The notes below the pieces were generated by a model, which was not told the origin of the DNA, did not search any database, and saw only the letters and a program-made list of their open reading frames with translations. The translations under genes were made by a program, and so were the position numbers. Source: Legionella brunensis (GTDB taxonomy: Bacteria > Pseudomonadota > Gammaproteobacteria > Legionellales > Legionellaceae). Taken from it: a DNA stretch of 58,217 bases. How positions within the stretch are numbered: position 1 is the stretch's first letter; every line of letters begins with the position of its first letter. Below, one piece after another: positions 9,229 to 19,069 of this stretch. The stretch covers positions 1 to 58,217 of the forward strand of contig NZ_LNXV01000029.1 of assembly GCF_001467025.1 (NCBI RefSeq), read 5' to 3'.

Positions 9229-10098
9229 CTAATATTGCATTGTATTTTTTACTGGGATTCCAAACGGGGCAAAAAGTGTTTTCCCATTAATTTGTACTTG
9301 GGTGAACAATTTAATAAATCCCGCTTTATTGGGCTCAATATGAAATTGTAATTCGGGTCCTCCACGTTCAGCCTTATTTTGGGGTTCTTTCCCCATAGGA
9401 TGAACGTGGGTAACGGTTTTAAAGTCTTCATTAAAACCAACGATGTGAGCATAGGCACCCATAATTGGTTCTAACGTATGAACTGGGTTTCCCTTGGCAT
9501 CAACAATATCTATTTTACCCATGGCTGGTTGCCCCACTTGTAATGGTGTTTTATCAAAAGATAATTTGAACTGATAGCCATCAACAGTGCTTTCAAATAA
9601 AGGCTGGTGATCAATATGACCTCCTAATCCCTTAATGTTTTTAGGAGATGGAAAATCAGCAATAATATATTCCTGAATTTTTGTATTCGCAGGCAATAGA
9701 TCGGCCCATGCACGATAAGAAGCATTTTTGAGGATAGGCTGCCACTCAAATTGGTAAACACCGGGTGTCGTTGTTTCAACTGGATGAACATGGCTGTAGT
9801 CCATGAGATTGTCATCAATAATCAATAAATGAATCTTTTGTGTATGTGCCTCAACAAGATCGTTTAGGGTAACTGGGTTATTATTTGTTGTTTTAGATAA
9901 CTTGAGGAAGACTAGTTTCTTATCCTTTTTTTCAATTATCCTCTGAATTGATAATCGCATGGTAGCACTTTGCTGTGACTTCGATGAATTTTTTGAGGGA
10001 TTTTTCATCGCATGATGATGTGAATTTCCAGCAATAGCAATTCCATAATACGAATTGCTTAATAGCAAACCAATGAGGGCAATGATAAATTTTTTCAC
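9229..10098 (-). CDS. Secreted His-containing protein, probable metal-related (unknown family)
   Basis: A protein of about 289 residues with a signal peptide (KKFIIALIGLLLS region) followed by a His-rich start of the mature chain (GNSHHHAMKN). The chosen start is GTG at 10098, which begins the signal peptide directly; a TTG at 10125 would add nine residues. The body appears all-beta, with two similar segments containing MDYSHVHPVE and VTHVHPMGKE, which suggests two related domains with metal-binding His pairs. It faces the traD gene and sits next to metal-efflux genes. A periplasmic metal-binding role is an inference; I recognise no named family with certainty. Confidence 0.65.
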   Translation of the reverse strand: MKKFIIALIGLLLSNSYYGIAIAGNSHHHAMKNPSKNSSKSQQSATMRLSIQRIIEKKDKKLVFLKLSKTTNNNPVTLNDLVEAHTQKIHLLIIDDNLMDYSHVHPVETTTPGVYQFEWQPILKNASYRAWADLLPANTKIQEYIIADFPSPKNIKGLGGHIDHQPLFESTVDGYQFKLSFDKTPLQVGQPAMGKIDIVDAKGNPVHTLEPIMGAYAHIVGFNEDFKTVTHVHPMGKEPQNKAERGGPELQFHIEPNKAGFIKLFTQVQINGKTLFAPFGIPVKNTMQY

Positions 10099-10137
10099 AA
10101 TAATTTTGGCTCCAAGGACACTCAACCGTTCTGTATC

Positions 10138-10143
10138 ATTATA
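10138..10143 (-). promoter_or_regulatory. Candidate -10 box for the secreted protein gene
   Basis: On the minus strand a perfect TATAAT lies about 40 bases upstream of the GTG at 10098, which would give a leader of roughly 33 bases. I see no good -35 hexamer at the expected distance, so the call rests on the -10 box and its position alone. Confidence 0.35.
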
Positions 10144-10341
10144 TCGTAGATAAACACTAACTACCTAGGTTTCAATTAACCGCTTTATATGATTACTGTT
10201 TTTTTTAGAGTTTATACAACATTTCATTCAATTGCTTAAATCAGTTTAGCGAATTAAAGTATAAGAAAAATTAGATATGCTTAAGATAATTCACTTTATT
10301 TTAAGTTATTATTAGGTAATCTATTTATCGATGGAACTATC

Positions 10342-10506
10342 ATGAGTGATATGGAGATCTTGGAGTATTTTCCTGAAGCAAGAGCCGAAGAGGAAAAAGA
10401 AAAAGCTCTCTGTTTTCACCCAAAAAATAGTAATCATGCACAAAATAATCTAGTCTATCTTTTGGATTGGGAAGAAGAGTTTGATGTTATCCGTTCAATC
10501 AATTAG
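10342..10506 (+). CDS. Small acidic protein with C-terminal LDW-EFD-IRSIN tail, copy 1
   Basis: A 54-residue acidic protein starting MSDMEILEYFPEARAEEEKE and ending LLDWEEEFDVIRSIN. It is easily missed because of its size. The same window encodes a second copy at 29020-29181 (53 residues) that shares EEEKE-x-AL in the first half and LDW-x-x-EFD-x-IRSIN at the very end, while the middles differ. Conservation confined to protein-level motifs in two unlinked copies is good evidence that both are translated. There is no signal peptide or membrane segment, so it is probably cytosolic. Function unknown; a short C-terminal recognition tail or an adaptor is possible. It stands alone between the secreted protein gene and the efflux operon. 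Confidence 0.75.
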   Translation: MSDMEILEYFPEARAEEEKEKALCFHPKNSNHAQNNLVYLLDWEEEFDVIRSIN

Positions 10507-10582
10507 AGCTATTTATTTTGACTGGTGATTGAATGACAGTCTATATTTTAATTATTTCCTTTTAAAATCATGGATAAAAATC

Positions 10583-10729
10583 ATCATAAAACAAAGTCAT
10601 TGGTTTATTTTAGCCTGCTGTTTATTACTTGCTGTTTGTACAAACAGTGGAGCTGCCAACGATAGTACAAAGAATTAAAATATTCATGTCGCGCAAGGCC
10701 ATGGAGGTGGCAGTGGTCGTTAACATCAG
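10583..10729 (+). pseudogene. Degenerate remnant of a tiny Gly/His-tailed lipoprotein gene
   Basis: One frame reads a hydrophobic stretch with a lipobox-like end (FILACCLLLAVC), a short linker, an in-frame TAA at about 10677, then VAQGHGGGSGR and a stop. The layout matches the intact small lipoprotein at 22879-23046, with a GHGGG tail. There is no ATG, GTG or TTG at a sensible place in this frame and the internal stop breaks it, so it looks like a decayed copy. It could also be chance. Confidence 0.35.
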
Positions 10730-10754
10730 GGGCTTTAGACTGAATTGTAAGGGT

Positions 10755-10782
10755 TTGTCATGAGTATTGATTCTCTTATAAT
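10755..10782 (+). promoter_or_regulatory. Sigma-70 type promoter for the P-type ATPase/efflux operon
   Basis: TTGTCA at 10755-10760 and a perfect TATAAT at 10777-10782, separated by 16 bases, lie 76 bases before the ATPase start at 10859. The leader is long enough to hold regulation, but I see no riboswitch or clear operator in it. Because the following genes overlap, this promoter could drive everything to 22840. Confidence 0.6.
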
Positions 10783-10858
10783 ACCAACTTAGGCGTTTGA
10801 ATTTTTAGGGAAATTAAACTCACATGAATAATAGGTGAGCAGATTCAAAGGATGGACA

Positions 10859-13555
10859 ATGACGCAGATTTGGCATGACAAGAAGCCCCAAGAAGTGGCC
10901 AAAGTACTTAAAACTGATTTATCAGTTGGTTTAACTGAGGAAGAAGCACAACGACGCTTAGAAGAGTCTGGCGCTAATGTATTGGTCAAACAGAAAAAAA
11001 CTTCATTTTTGAAAATTCTTTTCCAACAAGTAAACAGTTTAGTCACCTGGGTTCTTTTAGGCGCTGTAGTCATTTCATTTTTACTGGGTGAAACAGTAGA
11101 TGCCATTGCCATTTTTGCCATTGTGGTTTTGAATGCCATTATCGGCTTTATTATCGAATTTCGTGCTGATCGCGCTATTTTAGCGTTGCAAAAATTGGCT
11201 TCCCCTAAAGCCAGGGTAATTCGAGATGGTCATGCCAAGATGATCACTACTTCCGATATCGTGCCAGGCGATATTCTTCTTTTTGAAGGAGGAGATTTAG
11301 TTGCAGCTGATGCTCGTCTTTTTGAGCTGTCTTCCTTAAAGACGGAGGAAGCCCCTTTAACTGGTGAATCATTGCCTATTGAAAAAAATCTCAATCTTTG
11401 TAGTATTGAAACACCACTCGCTGAGCGCAAAAACATGGTCTTTATGGGAACATCCGTGGCGAATGGTACAGGTCGAGCCATGGTAGTCGCAACTGGTATG
11501 AGTACCGAAATGGGACGTATTGCGACCATGTTGAATGAGGCTTCTCGTGATGAATCCCCATTACAAAAAAGGCTTAATCAAGTGGGCTCCCGGCTATTAT
11601 GGCTTTGTTTTTCCATTGTTCTACTGATTTTTATTCTCGGTTGGTTACGTCGTATTCCATTTTTTGAATTGTTTATGAGCTCAGTGAGTTTGGCTGTTGC
11701 AGCTATTCCTGAGGGTTTACCTGCGGTAGTCACTGTTGCTTTAGCCTTAGGTGTTCAACGCATGGTACGACGTGCTGTCTTGGTAAGGCGTATGTCAGCT
11801 GTGGAAACTCTGGGTTGTCTCCAAGTCATTTGTACGGATAAAACCGGGACATTAACAGTGGGTGAGATGACAGCCCGTAAACTCATTACCGCAGAGGAAG
11901 TGTACAGTATCATAGGTGAAGGATATCACTTGGATGGTCATTTTATTTCCCAAGGTCAAGAAGTTGATGTCGCCAAAGATAACTTGTTACAGACGGTTTT
12001 GAGCACCGCTTCGGCGTGTAACAATGCAGAAATTCGTTTGCAACAAGAACAACTATCCACTGTTGGGGACCCAACAGAAATTGCACTATTAGTAGCGGCT
12101 GCCAAAGGAGATATTTGGCGTGATAATCTGGAGTCTACTTTTCCTCGCATACGAGAATTGCCTTTCGATTCAGAACGAAAACGTATGACGATAATCCGTA
12201 GGCAAGCAGAGCAACTGACTGCGTTTGTCAAAGGGGCACCTGAAGTGATTTTCGAACGCTGTACCCATATTTTGACTCGAGAGGGCATCAAAAAATTAAC
12301 CCCTAAAGAACGTGCCCGTATGCAACAATCCTGTCAATTGATGGCCAGTGAAGCATTGCGAATCTTGGCCTTTGCACAACGGCAATGCGATTCTTCATTA
12401 TTGGAGGCTGCTGATGAAGACATTGAAAATAATCTTGTTTTACTAGGACTCATAGGACTCCAGGATCCGCCGCATGCTGATGCAAAAGCATCGGTTAAGC
12501 GTTGTAAAATGGCAGGCATTAAACCAGTCATGATCACAGGCGATCACCCCGATACCGCCAAAGCAATTGCTCGTGAATTAGAGATACTGAATCCAGGCGA
12601 TCGCCTGATGACAGGTAATGAACTGGATAAGATGTCTGATGATGACTTTATGGCGTGTGTGAAACAGATTGCTGTTTATGCTCGCGTTACTGCTGAACAT
12701 AAATTAAAAATCGTTCGTGCCTGGAAAAAACATCACATGGTGGTTGCAATGACTGGTGATGGTGTAAACGATGCACCGGCACTAAAAGAAGCTTCGGTTG
12801 GTATCGCAATGGGGATCACAGGCACTGAAGTGACTAAAGAATCTGCCGATATTATTCTCATGGATAATAACTTTACCTCCATTGTCGATGGGATTGAAGA
12901 AGGGCGGACAATTTATGACAATATTGCCAAAACGCTTGCTTATTTATTAGCGGGAAATATGGGTGAACTGCTGGTTGTTTTTAGTGTTCTTTTAATCGGC
13001 TGGCCCTTACCACTATTGCCAATCCAATTGTTATGGATAAATTTAGTGACGGATGGTTTGCCGGCATTGGCTTTGGCAACCGATCCGGCTGAGCCTGGAA
13101 TTCTTAAACGTCCGCCAAGATCATCACAACAATCTCTGATGAATTTTTCATTTTTCAAGCAGGTATCTTTTATAGGCTGTTTAACGGCACTGGTCACCTT
13201 TGGTGTATTTGCTTACGAATATTTAGTCAATGCGGATTTGATACAGGCTCAGGACGCTGCTTTTTCTGTTTTAGTGACTGCTGAACTATTGAGAGCCTTT
13301 GGGGCTCGTAGTCAAACCAAGACCATATGGCAAGTAGGACTGTTTTCAAACATGCGCTTGTTTTTTATTGTCAGCATTAGTTTTGCGTTGCAGATCTTCA
13401 TTCATCATGTCCCTTTTTTGCAACGTCTTTTTGGAATTAGTCCAGTGACTTTATCTGAATGCTTGCTTTGGATAGTCTTAGGAACCATCCCTTTACTGAT
13501 TTTGGAATTGAAGAAAATGATTACATTAAGGAATTCACCTCATGAGGCGTTTTAA
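10859..13555 (+). CDS. P2A-type cation-transporting ATPase (Ca2+-ATPase-like)
   Basis: An 898-residue P-type ATPase pumping a cation across the inner membrane. An in-frame GTG lies at 10835, but AAAGGA six bases before the ATG at 10859 favours the latter. It has the N-terminal cation ATPase domain, the actuator motif TGES, the M4 motif AAIPEGLPAVV, the phosphorylation motif DKTGTLT (Asp near 327), the hinge [10 protein letters not shown] and the M6 sequence LLWINLVTDGLPALALA. The PEGL and N-x-x-x-D residues are those of type IIA Ca2+ pumps; there is no CPC motif, so it is not a heavy-metal P1B pump. Ca2+ or Mn2+ are the likely ions. It overlaps the next gene by 14 bases. Confidence 0.85.
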   Translation: MTQIWHDKKPQEVAKVLKTDLSVGLTEEEAQRRLEESGANVLVKQKKTSFLKILFQQVNSLVTWVLLGAVVISFLLGETVDAIAIFAIVVLNAIIGFIIEFRADRAILALQKLASPKARVIRDGHAKMITTSDIVPGDILLFEGGDLVAADARLFELSSLKTEEAPLTGESLPIEKNLNLCSIETPLAERKNMVFMGTSVANGTGRAMVVATGMSTEMGRIATMLNEASRDESPLQKRLNQVGSRLLWLCFSIVLLIFILGWLRRIPFFELFMSSVSLAVAAIPEGLPAVVTVALALGVQRMVRRAVLVRRMSAVETLGCLQVICTDKTGTLTVGEMTARKLITAEEVYSIIGEGYHLDGHFISQGQEVDVAKDNLLQTVLSTASACNNAEIRLQQEQLSTVGDPTEIALLVAAAKGDIWRDNLESTFPRIRELPFDSERKRMTIIRRQAEQLTAFVKGAPEVIFERCTHILTREGIKKLTPKERARMQQSCQLMASEALRILAFAQRQCDSSLLEAADEDIENNLVLLGLIGLQDPPHADAKASVKRCKMAGIKPVMITGDHPDTAKAIARELEILNPGDRLMTGNELDKMSDDDFMACVKQIAVYARVTAEHKLKIVRAWKKHHMVVAMTGDGVNDAPALKEASVGIAMGITGTEVTKESADIILMDNNFTSIVDGIEEGRTIYDNIAKTLAYLLAGNMGELLVVFSVLLIGWPLPLLPIQLLWINLVTDGLPALALATDPAEPGILKRPPRSSQQSLMNFSFFKQVSFIGCLTALVTFGVFAYEYLVNADLIQAQDAAFSVLVTAELLRAFGARSQTKTIWQVGLFSNMRLFFIVSISFALQIFIHHVPFLQRLFGISPVTLSECLLWIVLGTIPLLILELKKMITLRNSPHEAF

Positions 13556-14786
13556 TTTTAAAAAAGGCTTCTGGGTCATCCTGATTACCAGCTTGATCAA
13601 TTACCCTGTTTTCTCTTTAAGCCATGCTGCGCCAATACTGGCTTTAGAGAAGCTGATTGAAGAGGCTAAGGGAAATAACCCACAAATTAAGGCGGCTCAT
13701 GCGCGCTGGATCGCTGCCAATCGTGTTGCACCCCAAGCCCGTTCACTCCCTGATCCTAAAGTCAGTGTTGGTTCCCCGATGAATATTGATCCCATGCGGC
13801 TACAAATGATTGGTGCAAGTCAGGAAATTCCATTTCCAGGGAAGCTGGCAGTTCGTGGGAAAATAGCAGTCGAGAAGGCAAAACGGGCTGCCGCGGACTT
13901 CCAGGCCACGTGCCTGGTTGTTATTGCCCAATTAAAGCGTATCTATTACAACCTTTATTCGGTTAATAAATCGATTGAAATCCTGCAAAAAACCCTACTG
14001 CTTCTGCAAGAGCTTGAAAAAAGTGCTCAAGTGAATTACAGCGTGGGAAAAGTACCGCAACAAGATATTTTTCGGGCGCAAACCGAAATCGCTCGCCTGG
14101 ATATGCGTTTGGTTATTTTAAAGCAAGAGCGGGAATCGCTTGAGGCTGATATTAACCGTCTTTTAAATCGACCTTTGGATATTGCAATTCATACCCCACC
14201 GCAGTTATCTGTAACCCATCATCGTCATAATTTGGCATTTCTCAATAACCTCATCAAACAGCGCTCTCCACAATTAAAAGCACGCGAACGAAGCGTTGAG
14301 CAACGACGCCAAACGGTCAAATTAAGTAAAATGAATTATTTTCCTGATGTTGAAATTGAAGGAGGAAAATTACATAACACAGTAACGAATAATGACGGAT
14401 ATATGGTCAACTTGAAAGCCACTATTCCTTTGTATTTTATGGAGAAGCAAAATAATGGCTTGCGAGAATCCCTTTCTCGTTACAATGCTGAAGTAGAAGA
14501 TTTGCACACCACTTATCAAGCACTTCTTTTCCAGGTCAAAAACGCTTTTTTAGTGGAACAGCGTTCTGCAAAGTTAATTGAATTGATCCAAGGCTCCATC
14601 ATTCCTTTGGCCACACTAACGTTTAATTCATCACAAGCCAATTATGGAGTTGGTAAAGTGGATTTTTTAACCTTGCTTAATAACCTGCTGACGTTACAAG
14701 AAAATGAAATTGAATTGCATAATGAGTTGGCAAATCACGAAAAAGCCATCACGCAGATAGAAGAAATTACAGGGAAGCTCACATGA
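13542..14786 (+). CDS. TolC-family outer-membrane efflux protein (CusC-like)
   Basis: The outer-membrane channel of the tripartite metal efflux pump encoded by this gene and the next two. It has 414 residues with an N-terminal signal peptide (FWVILITSLINYPVFSLSHA) and two halves of long alpha-helical heptad sequence typical of the outer membrane efflux repeat. The start has AAGGA nine bases upstream and lies inside the end of the ATPase gene, and its stop overlaps the adaptor start by four bases. There is no lipobox cysteine, unlike Escherichia coli CusC. Its order before adaptor and RND pump matches the CBA order of metal efflux systems, including Legionella helCBA. Confidence 0.82.
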   Translation: MRRFNFKKGFWVILITSLINYPVFSLSHAAPILALEKLIEEAKGNNPQIKAAHARWIAANRVAPQARSLPDPKVSVGSPMNIDPMRLQMIGASQEIPFPGKLAVRGKIAVEKAKRAAADFQATCLVVIAQLKRIYYNLYSVNKSIEILQKTLLLLQELEKSAQVNYSVGKVPQQDIFRAQTEIARLDMRLVILKQERESLEADINRLLNRPLDIAIHTPPQLSVTHHRHNLAFLNNLIKQRSPQLKARERSVEQRRQTVKLSKMNYFPDVEIEGGKLHNTVTNNDGYMVNLKATIPLYFMEKQNNGLRESLSRYNAEVEDLHTTYQALLFQVKNAFLVEQRSAKLIELIQGSIIPLATLTFNSSQANYGVGKVDFLTLLNNLLTLQENEIELHNELANHEKAITQIEEITGKLT

Positions 14787-15907
14787 AGTCTAGAAAGCCA
14801 ATCGTCTTATTTATTGTGTTATTGATCGCCGTTCAAATAGGTATTGCGCAATCAACAACAAGTACTCATGACAAGATGGATATGAAAAAATCCACCTCGG
14901 ACAATTTAATCATGATAGACCCAGTTCGCTTACAAGCCATAGGCATTACATCGGAGCCGGTAAAAAGCCAATTGATTGAAAAAACGATTCGTACGGTGGG
15001 TTATGTTGAAGTAGATGAACGGTTGGTTGCCCATATTCATGTGCGTTTTGATGGTTGGATAGAAAAATTATTCGTCAATTTTACCGGAGAGAAAGTCAAA
15101 AAAAATCAAGCTTTATTTACTGTTTATAGTCCTGATCTGGTTTCTACTCAACAAGAATATTTATTGGCTTTACAAGCCAAAAAAATTCTTGGTAAAAACA
15201 AAAACACTTCAATTATATCAGGCTCACAGGCGTCTTTTGAGGCAGCCAAACAAAGACTTTTGCTGTGGGGAATTTCTGAGAAGGAAATCGAGCATTTGAC
15301 AAAAAGCGGTAAAATTACCAATACGATGACCATTAATTCTCCAATTAATGGAACGGTTACTCATAAAATGGCATTAGTCGGCATGCGAATCAAACCAGAA
15401 GATGAACTGTATACCATAGCCGATTTATCTCGTTTGTGGATTTTAGGCGACATTTATGAGTATGAATTACCTTATATTAAACTCGATCAAACAGCAGATG
15501 TCACCTTGTCGTATTTGCCTAATCAATTGTTTAAAGCCAAACTTGATTTTATTTATCCAACGGTCGATATGAAAACTCGTACCGCCAAGGTTCGTTTTGT
15601 GGTGGATAATGCCAAGGATCAATTAAAACCGGGGATGTACGCCAATATTGACTTAAAAATTCCTTTAGGCAAGCGACTTGTAGTGTCCAAAAATGCTGTT
15701 TTGATAACGGGTGAGCGTGCCGTGGTGTTTATTTATCATGGTGATGGAAAAATTGAGTGGCGCAATGTGACATTGGGTGTGCGTGCTGGTGATTTGATCG
15801 AGGTGGTACAAGGCATCAAAGAGGGAGATAACATTATTACCTCTGCTAACTTCCTCATTGATTCTGAAAGTCAGTTAAAGGCTGCGATGGGTGGTATGCA
15901 GCATTAA
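14783..15907 (+). CDS. RND efflux periplasmic adaptor (CusB-like)
   Basis: Membrane-fusion protein of 374 residues linking the RND pump to the outer-membrane channel. There is a signal peptide (about residues 1-22), then a short Met/His-containing stretch (STHDKMDMKKS) that could pick up Cu+ or Ag+, a split lipoyl/barrel-sandwich domain (FDGWIEKLFVNFTGEKVKK and INSPINGTVTHKMALVGMRI) and beta-barrel and membrane-proximal domains. The chain ends GGMQH. It lacks the C-terminal or N-terminal YHS-like metal domain of some CusB proteins. The ATG overlaps the TolC stop and the RND gene starts 18 bases after its stop. Confidence 0.83.
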   Translation: MKSRKPIVLFIVLLIAVQIGIAQSTTSTHDKMDMKKSTSDNLIMIDPVRLQAIGITSEPVKSQLIEKTIRTVGYVEVDERLVAHIHVRFDGWIEKLFVNFTGEKVKKNQALFTVYSPDLVSTQQEYLLALQAKKILGKNKNTSIISGSQASFEAAKQRLLLWGISEKEIEHLTKSGKITNTMTINSPINGTVTHKMALVGMRIKPEDELYTIADLSRLWILGDIYEYELPYIKLDQTADVTLSYLPNQLFKAKLDFIYPTVDMKTRTAKVRFVVDNAKDQLKPGMYANIDLKIPLGKRLVVSKNAVLITGERAVVFIYHGDGKIEWRNVTLGVRAGDLIEVVQGIKEGDNIITSANFLIDSESQLKAAMGGMQH

Positions 15908-15925
15908 TACGATAAAGGGATTTAC

Positions 15926-18900
15926 ATGGTTGAGAAAATAATTGAATTCTGCGCAAACAATCGATTTATCGTGTTGCTATTTGTCGTGGGGTTCTCCTTG
16001 GGCGGTTGGTGGGGTTTAAAAAATACTCGCATGGATGCTTTGCCTGATATTTCAGATACGCAAGTGATTGTGTATACCACATGGATGGGCAGAGCACCGG
16101 ATCTGGTGGAAGATCAAGTCACTTACCCCATTGTAACGGCATTGTTATCCGCACCGAACGTTGTAGCAGTTCGCGGTTTTTCTGATTTTGGTTTTTCTTA
16201 CGTTTATATCATTTTTAAGGACGGAACCGATATTTATTGGGCGCGCTCACGTGTCTTAGAATACATGAGCCAATTGAGTGGAAAACTGCCTGAAGGCGTG
16301 ACCCCTCAATTAGGCCCTGATGCCACACCAGTCGGTTGGATTTATCAATACGCCTTAGTGGATGAAAGCGGGAAGCATAATCTGGCCGATTTACGCACTT
16401 TTCAAGATTGGTATTTAAGTTATTGGTTAAGAGCTATACCTGGTGTATCAGAGGTCGCCACCGTGGGTGGTTTTGTTAAGCAGTATCAAATTAATTTAGA
16501 TCCCGTCAAAGTACTTTCCTATAAACTTTCTGTACCCCAAATTATTGAAAAAATTCGTATGAGCAATAATGATACTGGTGGGCGTGTCATTGAATTTTCA
16601 GGGACAGAGTACATGGTTCGTGGACGAGGCTATATCACGTCGACAGATGATATTGAAAAAATAGCCATTGGTACGAATGCCAATGGGACGCCGATTTTAT
16701 TACGAGATGTGGCAACCGTGCAGCTAGGCTCAGACATGCGTCGTGGTGTGGTCGATTTAAATGGTCAAGGCGAAACCGTTGGTGGCATCGTCATCATGCG
16801 TTTTGGGGAAGACGTTTTGGAAGTGATTGGTCGAATCAAGGATAAGCTCAAAGAATTGGCTACTGCCATTCCAGAAGGAATAAAAATGGTCAATGTGTAT
16901 GACCGCAGTAATCTGATTCGAGAAGCCATTTCAACGGCCAACTGGAATTTGATTGAAGAACTTGTGGTGGTTGGGTTATTAATCATTGTTTTCTTGGGGC
17001 ATTTTCGTTCCGCTTTGATTCCAATTATTACTTTGCCGCTTGCTATTTTGATTTCGTTTATTCCCATTTATTTTTTCAATATCGGCCTTAATATCATGTC
17101 CATTGGCGGCATCATTGTGGCGGTTGGGGATATGGTGGATGCGGCCATTATCATGGTCGATAACGCACACAAACGGTTAGCCGATTGGGAAGCAAAAGGA
17201 AGTCCCGGCGATCGCAACAAAGTGTTGATTGATTCAGCGAAAGAAGTAGGCCCTGCCATTTTTGCATCATTAGTGGTTATTGCCATATCGTTTATGCCGG
17301 TTTTTACCCTGGAGGCCCAAGAAGGACGGTTATTCTCACCCTTGGCCTATACAAAAAATTTAGCCATTTTTATGAGTGCTTTGCTGGCCATTACTTTAAT
17401 CCCCATGTTATTACCTATTTTGGTGCGTGGGCGTATCATCCCCGAGCAAAAACATCCCATTACCCGCGTGATGCAAAAAATGTACGCACCAGTTTTGAAA
17501 TTAGCACTGCATTACCGTGGTGTTGTAGTAGCGATTGCTGTGGTAGCAGCATTAGCCACGGTTCCCCTCTATAAACTCATTGGCTCAGAATTCATGCCGC
17601 CTCTGTATGAAGGTACGATTTTATATATGCCTGTTACTTTACCTGGCATATCGGTCACACAAGCCACAGAACTGCTCCAGGAAATGGATAAGAAATTAAA
17701 ATCATTCCCGGAAGTGGCTTATGTGTTTGGAAAAACGGGACGGGCTAATACGTCAACCGATCCTTCTCCTTTTAGCATGATGGAAGTGATTGTTGAACTT
17801 AAGCCTAAGAAATTTTGGCGCAAAAGCGTGACCTATGAAAGCCTGGTCGCTGAGATGGACAAAGCCTTGCAATTTCCCGGTGTGAGCAATGCCTGGACTA
17901 TGCCCATTAAAGCGCGTAATGACATGCTCACCACAGGAATTCGAACCGCTGTAGGGATTAAAGTTTTTGGTCCTGACATTAAAAAAATTGAAGCCATTGG
18001 CAAAGAAATCGAAATGGTAGCCAAAGAAGTACCGGGGACAAGTACGGTGTATGCGGAACGGGTGGCTGGAGGGTATTTTCTTGATTTTGACATCCATCGA
18101 GACGAGCTTGCGCGCTATGGTTTAACCATTATGGATGTCAATCGTATCATCGAATCAGCCGTGGGTGGTGAAAACATAGCGACCACAATTGAAGGCCGTG
18201 AACGTTATCCTGTTAATGTGCGTTATTTGCGAGAATTACGCGATGATCCGGATAAGATCAATCGTATTTTAGTGAAAACACCCAGTGGTGCTGAAATACC
18301 TATTGCTCAATTGGTGACTTTAACCTTTCGTTCAGGTCCTGCCATGGTTCGCGATGAGAATGCGATGTTAGCAGGTTATGTGTTCATTGATATTAGCGGA
18401 CGAGACATTGGAAGCTACGTGGAAGAGTTAAAGCAAGTGGTCAAGGCAAAAGTCACATTACCCCCGGGCTACACGCTTGCCTGGTCAGGTCAATACGAAT
18501 TCATGCAACGCGTGTATGAACGACTTAAAATTTTTGTACCACTCACCTTAGCCATTATTTTTATTTTGTTTTACTTTACCTTCCGCACCATCACTGAGAC
18601 ATTGATGGTGATGCTAGGTGTACCCTTTGCTCTACTTGGCGGATTTTTGCTGCTCCTTCTATTAGGGTACAACATGAGTATCGCGGTCTGGGTTGGGATG
18701 ATTGCACTTGCTGGAGTGGCTGCTGAAACGAGTGCGGTGATGCTCGCTTACCTTGATTCTGATTACAACGAGCAAAAAGAAAAAGGATTACTCAAAACCT
18801 TGCCGGACTTGATTCAAACGGTGCAGCAATGCGCCGTATCGCGTATTCGCCCTATGGCGATGGCAGGGCTTGCGAATATACTGGGTTTGTTACCGGTGAT

Positions 18901-19069
18901 GTGGGCGACAGGTATTGGTGCTGATGTGATGAAACGCCTCGCGGCTCCCATGGTGGGTGGGATTTTTTCAGCACTATTGCTGACTTTAATTGTGATTCCC
19001 GTGGTTTATGTGATGTGGCGCTGGCAAGTGGATTTGAAAAAACAAGGAAGTCTAATGGAGGCAAGATGA
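15926..19069 (+). CDS. cusA: CusA-type heavy-metal RND efflux pump (Cu+/Ag+ type)
   Basis: Proton-driven inner-membrane pump of 1047 residues, preceded by AAAGGG. Its TM4 relay reads VGDMVDAAIIMVDNAHKRL, close to the Cu/Ag class (HME4), with Asp where Glu is usual before Asn. The three methionines that bind Cu+/Ag+ in E. coli CusA all have counterparts: ILYMPVTLPG, PFSMMEV and DMLTTGI, so monovalent copper or silver is the expected substrate. Twelve membrane segments and two large periplasmic loops fit the family. Its TGA overlaps the ATG of the following hydrolase gene. Legionella HelA is the likely closest named relative. The residue comparison is from memory. Confidence 0.87.
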   Translation: MVEKIIEFCANNRFIVLLFVVGFSLGGWWGLKNTRMDALPDISDTQVIVYTTWMGRAPDLVEDQVTYPIVTALLSAPNVVAVRGFSDFGFSYVYIIFKDGTDIYWARSRVLEYMSQLSGKLPEGVTPQLGPDATPVGWIYQYALVDESGKHNLADLRTFQDWYLSYWLRAIPGVSEVATVGGFVKQYQINLDPVKVLSYKLSVPQIIEKIRMSNNDTGGRVIEFSGTEYMVRGRGYITSTDDIEKIAIGTNANGTPILLRDVATVQLGSDMRRGVVDLNGQGETVGGIVIMRFGEDVLEVIGRIKDKLKELATAIPEGIKMVNVYDRSNLIREAISTANWNLIEELVVVGLLIIVFLGHFRSALIPIITLPLAILISFIPIYFFNIGLNIMSIGGIIVAVGDMVDAAIIMVDNAHKRLADWEAKGSPGDRNKVLIDSAKEVGPAIFASLVVIAISFMPVFTLEAQEGRLFSPLAYTKNLAIFMSALLAITLIPMLLPILVRGRIIPEQKHPITRVMQKMYAPVLKLALHYRGVVVAIAVVAALATVPLYKLIGSEFMPPLYEGTILYMPVTLPGISVTQATELLQEMDKKLKSFPEVAYVFGKTGRANTSTDPSPFSMMEVIVELKPKKFWRKSVTYESLVAEMDKALQFPGVSNAWTMPIKARNDMLTTGIRTAVGIKVFGPDIKKIEAIGKEIEMVAKEVPGTSTVYAERVAGGYFLDFDIHRDELARYGLTIMDVNRIIESAVGGENIATTIEGRERYPVNVRYLRELRDDPDKINRILVKTPSGAEIPIAQLVTLTFRSGPAMVRDENAMLAGYVFIDISGRDIGSYVEELKQVVKAKVTLPPGYTLAWSGQYEFMQRVYERLKIFVPLTLAIIFILFYFTFRTITETLMVMLGVPFALLGGFLLLLLLGYNMSIAVWVGMIALAGVAAETSAVMLAYLDSDYNEQKEKGLLKTLPDLIQTVQQCAVSRIRPMAMAGLANILGLLPVMWATGIGADVMKRLAAPMVGGIFSALLLTLIVIPVVYVMWRWQVDLKKQGSLMEAR

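Larger units (their letters stand above)
10507..10858. other. Intergenic stretch before the efflux operon
   Basis: About 350 bases with no intact gene. It holds the degenerate lipoprotein remnant (10583-10729) and the promoter of the P-type ATPase operon (10755-10782). Confidence 0.6.
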